DNA of 64,000 nucleotides from an uncultured SAR86 cluster bacterium (GTDB taxonomy: Bacteria; Pseudomonadota; Gammaproteobacteria; Magnimaribacterales; D2472): contig CACOEZ010000002.1 of assembly GCA_902626385.1 (NCBI GenBank), forward strand, positions 1-64,000. The letters are read 5' to 3'. Every line of letters starts with the position of its first letter. The first letter of the stretch is position 1. The notes below the pieces were generated by a model. That model searched no databases. It was given only the letters and a program-made list of their open reading frames with translations, and was not told the DNA's origin. Positions 62,301 to 64,000 of the stretch are shown here, in pieces. Made by a program: the position numbers and the translations under genes.

Positions 62301-62432
62301 AGGAAGCTGAACATTTGGCGATGCTGCTATTGGAATTTCTTGTCTGGCATATGTACCAGCTATGATTACCATAAAGGCAATCAAAAGAGTTGTTTTAGCT
62401 TTTTTTATAGCAAAGTCAATTATTTTTATCAT
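59322..62432 (-). CDS. RND-family efflux permease (HAE1-like)
   Basis: Inner-membrane proton-driven efflux pump subunit. The 1036 residues have the 12-helix RND layout with two large periplasmic loops. Visible family marks are the start KKAKTTLLIAFMVIIAGTYA, LDGASPGDTSRLIARPLENRL, and GVENIRSTSYLSYARVFLEF. In TM4 the usual Asp-Asp pair reads GMGMLIDGSIVITEYADKK, with the second Asp replaced by Gly. In TM10 the usual Lys position is in GIVVNNNIVLIDTFN. This suggests a branch with an altered proton relay, not a classic AcrB. The adaptor gene overlaps its start by four bases; no outer-membrane channel gene is seen here. Confidence 0.9.
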   Translation of the reverse strand: MIKIIDFAIKKAKTTLLIAFMVIIAGTYARQEIPIAASPNVQLPFITVSVFLDGASPGDTSRLIARPLENRLKTVTGVENIRSTSYLSYARVFLEFEVGFDIDQALVDVKQGVEEIKYQLPLEAEDPQIQEYSEASFPVMNISIVGGSSVRQKVFYARELKDQIEPIEQILEVRMTGAPEEVLEGVIDKAKMESYGVTLSDIYYSVSNNNLIIPGGKQDTGRGSFNIEVPSIIESAKDVYAIPVKVTKDAIVTLGDIATIKRTFKDFTSYARVNGQDAVTLEISLRESANAIDASNAIREKLLEFEETLPKNLKIVVSNDDTIYASLMVKELNGNIIAAVILIMVLVIASMGPRVSMLVGLSIPFCFLMTYLILYSLNMEVNFLVMMGLLLGMGMLIDGSIVITEYADKKIAEGLSRVDGYTLASKRMFYPIIASTGTTLAAFIPMMFWPGFTGQFMKYLPITIFFVLSASLFYSLIVIPVLGSYFGQKESALNNDNGHTSIFVKLTDWYGKYIKRFVNNPIETVTAVISVLLIIIMSYSISGMGTIYFAIVDPIQANITVKARGNFSALETKEIIEQVEERFLQVEGIKNVYLRSGTNWWQSGADRIGGGFIETLEPSQTKISGFEIMDRLKESTRDLPGISVEVEADEGGPSFDSPIELDVYGDTEDEVNAAVTLIENYMRTGMVGLNNIFSSKAYPSVEWSVEVDKQKAAQLGVSVSDVGALVQMLTSGFKVGEYRPDDAKDEVEIRARFPDSDRTITGVRDLNVVTRQGTVPVSSFVNVVPKENRQTINRKNGKYFQEVGAGTVDESEVSKKIKELDNWLASTYLGPGITYQFSGMAEETEEVNNFIIVAGITAVFMMLLMLITQFNSFYQSFIILSAVTISFVGVLLGLLITGKSFSTTMTGISIVTLAGIVVNNNIVLIDTFNKLKDESPQIEKSIHIINACKQRLRPIILTSLTTIFGLMPLAMGISVDVISRDIVVGSRVVDWWSNLAVSIVWGLGFSTFITLILTPAVLALPYALKDRYKKMIPNTN

Positions 62433-63307
62433 ATGGGATTAGTGATAACCTCTTGACCATCTTCAACAAAACCCTGGCCTTGAATAATGATTTCTACATT
62501 TTCTGAAATCCCAGTTACCCACAATCCTTCCTCAGAGTCCTCTAAAATGACTATCTCTACAAATTTTGCTAGATTGCCATCACTTACTATTCTTATACCT
62601 AATTTACCCTCATCATTTAAAAGTAAAATTGATGGAGATATCTTATGAGCCTTAACACGATCAATTTCAATGCTTATTTCTGCTGTAAGACCATCTTTAA
62701 TAAGCCCCTCAGGATTATTTATTTGTGATTCAACGCTAAAAGTTCTTGTATCAGGTGACGCACTTTTTGATACAAAAGTTAATTTACCTTCAATCTTTTG
62801 ACCAGTTACTAAATCAACAAAAACATTTTGATTTACACGAACTTTATTAATATCGTATTCAGGAACTCCGGCAACTAATGAAATTGGATCTAGCTGAATT
62901 ATAGTTGCACATATTTGTCCTCTTTCAAGAAAATTTCCTGGTTTAACAATCTGTTCAATGTAACCAGAAAAAGGGGCCTTTACCTCAGTTCTATTTAGCT
63001 CCACGACACCTAAACTACACAAGACAGTATCTTTTTCAACAAAATTACCTTGTGTTGCACCTATGTTGACAACTTCACCAGAAGTTTTCGCTTTAACATT
63101 AATTCTTTTTTCTGACTTAGTTGTAGCTTTAAGTTTGATATAAGGCTGATATTCTATAGCTTCACTAAGAAGTGTCTGAACACTGAATAGTTCATTAGTA
63201 TCAACCACTTTTTGTGGCTCATCATTTTTAAAAAAACCAGAGATCATCCATAAAAGAATTGGAATTAATATATACAACGATAGTCTTATATTTTGTGTTA
63301 ACTTCAT
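62429..63307 (-). CDS. RND efflux periplasmic adaptor subunit
   Basis: Membrane-fusion protein linking the RND pump to an outer-membrane channel. The 292 residues have an N-terminal signal/anchor (LSLYILIPILLWMISGFF), a barrel-sandwich part split around VVNIGATQGNFVEKDTVLCSLG and VKAPFSGYIEQIVKPGNFLERGQ, then the beta-barrel (VNQNVFVDLVTGQKIEGKLTF, FVSKSASPDTRTFSVESQI). The alpha-hairpin is very short, so the protein is shorter than AcrA (about 400). It is translated with the permease by a four-base overlap. Confidence 0.9.
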   Translation of the reverse strand: MKLTQNIRLSLYILIPILLWMISGFFKNDEPQKVVDTNELFSVQTLLSEAIEYQPYIKLKATTKSEKRINVKAKTSGEVVNIGATQGNFVEKDTVLCSLGVVELNRTEVKAPFSGYIEQIVKPGNFLERGQICATIIQLDPISLVAGVPEYDINKVRVNQNVFVDLVTGQKIEGKLTFVSKSASPDTRTFSVESQINNPEGLIKDGLTAEISIEIDRVKAHKISPSILLLNDEGKLGIRIVSDGNLAKFVEIVILEDSEEGLWVTGISENVEIIIQGQGFVEDGQEVITNPI

Positions 63308-63349
63308 ATGCTAATGTTTATGTATTGACATCATCTATGTCAATATTTT

Positions 63350-63994
63350 TTATACTTTATGTTTTTGCCTAAGCTTCTCAAACAGATCTTTGTTTAGTGG
63401 CTTTCTATTTTCTAGGTCTGTATTATCTTCAATTTCAAAAATTTTTCCATTAATAGCCTCAATTTTTAAAGAATTAAAAGCTTTTTTAAAGGCATTAAAA
63501 TTTTCATTTGAATTTTTTTCATTGATTTGATTCCATCCGATACTTTTTCCAGCGAAATAAACAATAGGATGTGACCAGCTATAACTTTTTCTTGGTTGAT
63601 ATGATTTTCTTGCTTCGATATAAGCCTCTTCAACAGTTGGGAAGCCATCTTTTTTGTTTATTTCAATACAAGCTTTCATTAAATCTGTTAATGTTGGTAA
63701 ATAAGATTGAGAGGAAATTACATTTTCTACTGCTTCTATAATTACATCAGGCGATTGTTCTTTCAAACTAACAGCCCAAAGCTTTTTACCTTCCTTTAAT
63801 TTTTCGTCTGTACCAAAGACTTTGTAAAATTGATAATGGTAAGCAAGCTCAAGTTTTAAAAACAAAGCGTCAATAGAGGTAATAAATTCTTCCCTATTCG
63901 AGGTTGATTTCTTTTGCCCAAGTGTTGTCATTTTTTCTCGTTTTGAAGTCTTGTTTGTATTTTCCTGGTTCAGAATACTTTTTATCTTCTTCAT
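63350..63994 (-). CDS. Lambda P-like replication/helicase-loader-type protein
   Basis: Probable DNA-replication accessory protein. The 214 residues contain the pattern known from phage replication protein P and its chromosomal relatives: FLKLELAYHYQFYKVFGTDE, KKLWAVSLKEQSPDVIIEAV, SSQSYLPTLTDLMKACIE, then FPTVEEAYIEARKSY and HPIVYFAGKSIGWNQI. The N-terminal ~30 residues are Lys/Thr/Ser rich, and a later start (ATG 63931) is possible. The window ends 6 bases upstream of the first ATG, so the start cannot be judged. No phage genes flank it, so it is probably a host loader homologue rather than prophage. Confidence 0.65.
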   Translation of the reverse strand: MKKIKSILNQENTNKTSKREKMTTLGQKKSTSNREEFITSIDALFLKLELAYHYQFYKVFGTDEKLKEGKKLWAVSLKEQSPDVIIEAVENVISSQSYLPTLTDLMKACIEINKKDGFPTVEEAYIEARKSYQPRKSYSWSHPIVYFAGKSIGWNQINEKNSNENFNAFKKAFNSLKIEAINGKIFEIEDNTDLENRKPLNKDLFEKLRQKHKV

Positions 63995-64000
63995 TATCGC

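Overview
The window looks like a stretch of a small, AT-rich, streamlined marine gammaproteobacterial chromosome. SAR86 or a close relative is my best guess, made from gene content and style only: gammaproteobacterial housekeeping orders (xseB-ispA-dxs, nrdR-ribD-ribB-ribH-nusB, hflK-hflC-purA), TonB-dependent receptors, a sterol-desaturase-like membrane hydroxylase, many overlapping genes, frequent TTG/GTG starts and few clear Shine-Dalgarno sites. No rRNA, insertion sequence, CRISPR array or complete prophage is visible. No gene-free stretch exceeds about 300 bases; the longest are 3959-4221 and 5971-6193.

Layout. 1-9 kb: the 3' part of a heme-type TonB receptor, a DmdA/GcvT-like methyltransferase, a small exported protein, hflX, a DoxX protein, then a Fur-controlled catecholate-siderophore-type TonB receptor with a structured mRNA leader, a duplicated four-helix membrane protein and tRNA-Ala. 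9-21 kb: katG, then a long leftward run that reads cobS, cobT, a ferritin-like diiron protein, a Bax-inhibitor-1 protein, a small membrane protein, a DUF305-LVIVD fusion, a DoxX protein, a type II pantothenate kinase and an AGMO-like diiron membrane hydroxylase. 21-36 kb: SDR dehydrogenase, tesB, hemE, gltD and gltB (head to head), aroK-aroB, PBP1A, slmA and algC. 36-43 kb: ilvE followed by a cell-surface cluster (GT4 glycosyltransferase, two SAM methyltransferases, an alpha/alpha-toroid protein, LpxL-type acyltransferase, waaA). 42.5-52.5 kb: glnB, miaA, hflKC, purA, then leftward riboflavin/nusB/nrdR/glyA and nth. 52.4-64 kb: thiolase, thiL, a short GlpD-like flavoprotein, pgpA, then leftward dxs-ispA-xseB, an RND efflux pair and a lambda-P-like helicase-loader-type protein cut near the window end.

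Themes. Iron and redox dominate the first 20 kb: heme and siderophore uptake, Fur, catalase-peroxidase and two kinds of diiron proteins. The AAA+/VWA pair CobS-CobT stands without CobN or any cobalamin gene here and directly precedes a ferritin-like diiron gene in the same direction. By analogy with MoxR/VWA metallochaperone pairs it may serve a metalloenzyme other than cobaltochelatase.

The observations I rank highest are: (1) GltD carries an ~85-residue N-terminal extension that reads like the arm/N-terminal DNA-binding domain of a tyrosine integrase; (2) the CobST-diiron neighbourhood; (3) a nested hairpin filling the 5' leader of the Fur-regulated receptor; (4) the DUF305-LVIVD fusion; and (5) two genes (miaA and a 36-50 residue basic ORF) that seem to need an ATT start. 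All family calls come from reading the sequences; no database search was possible.
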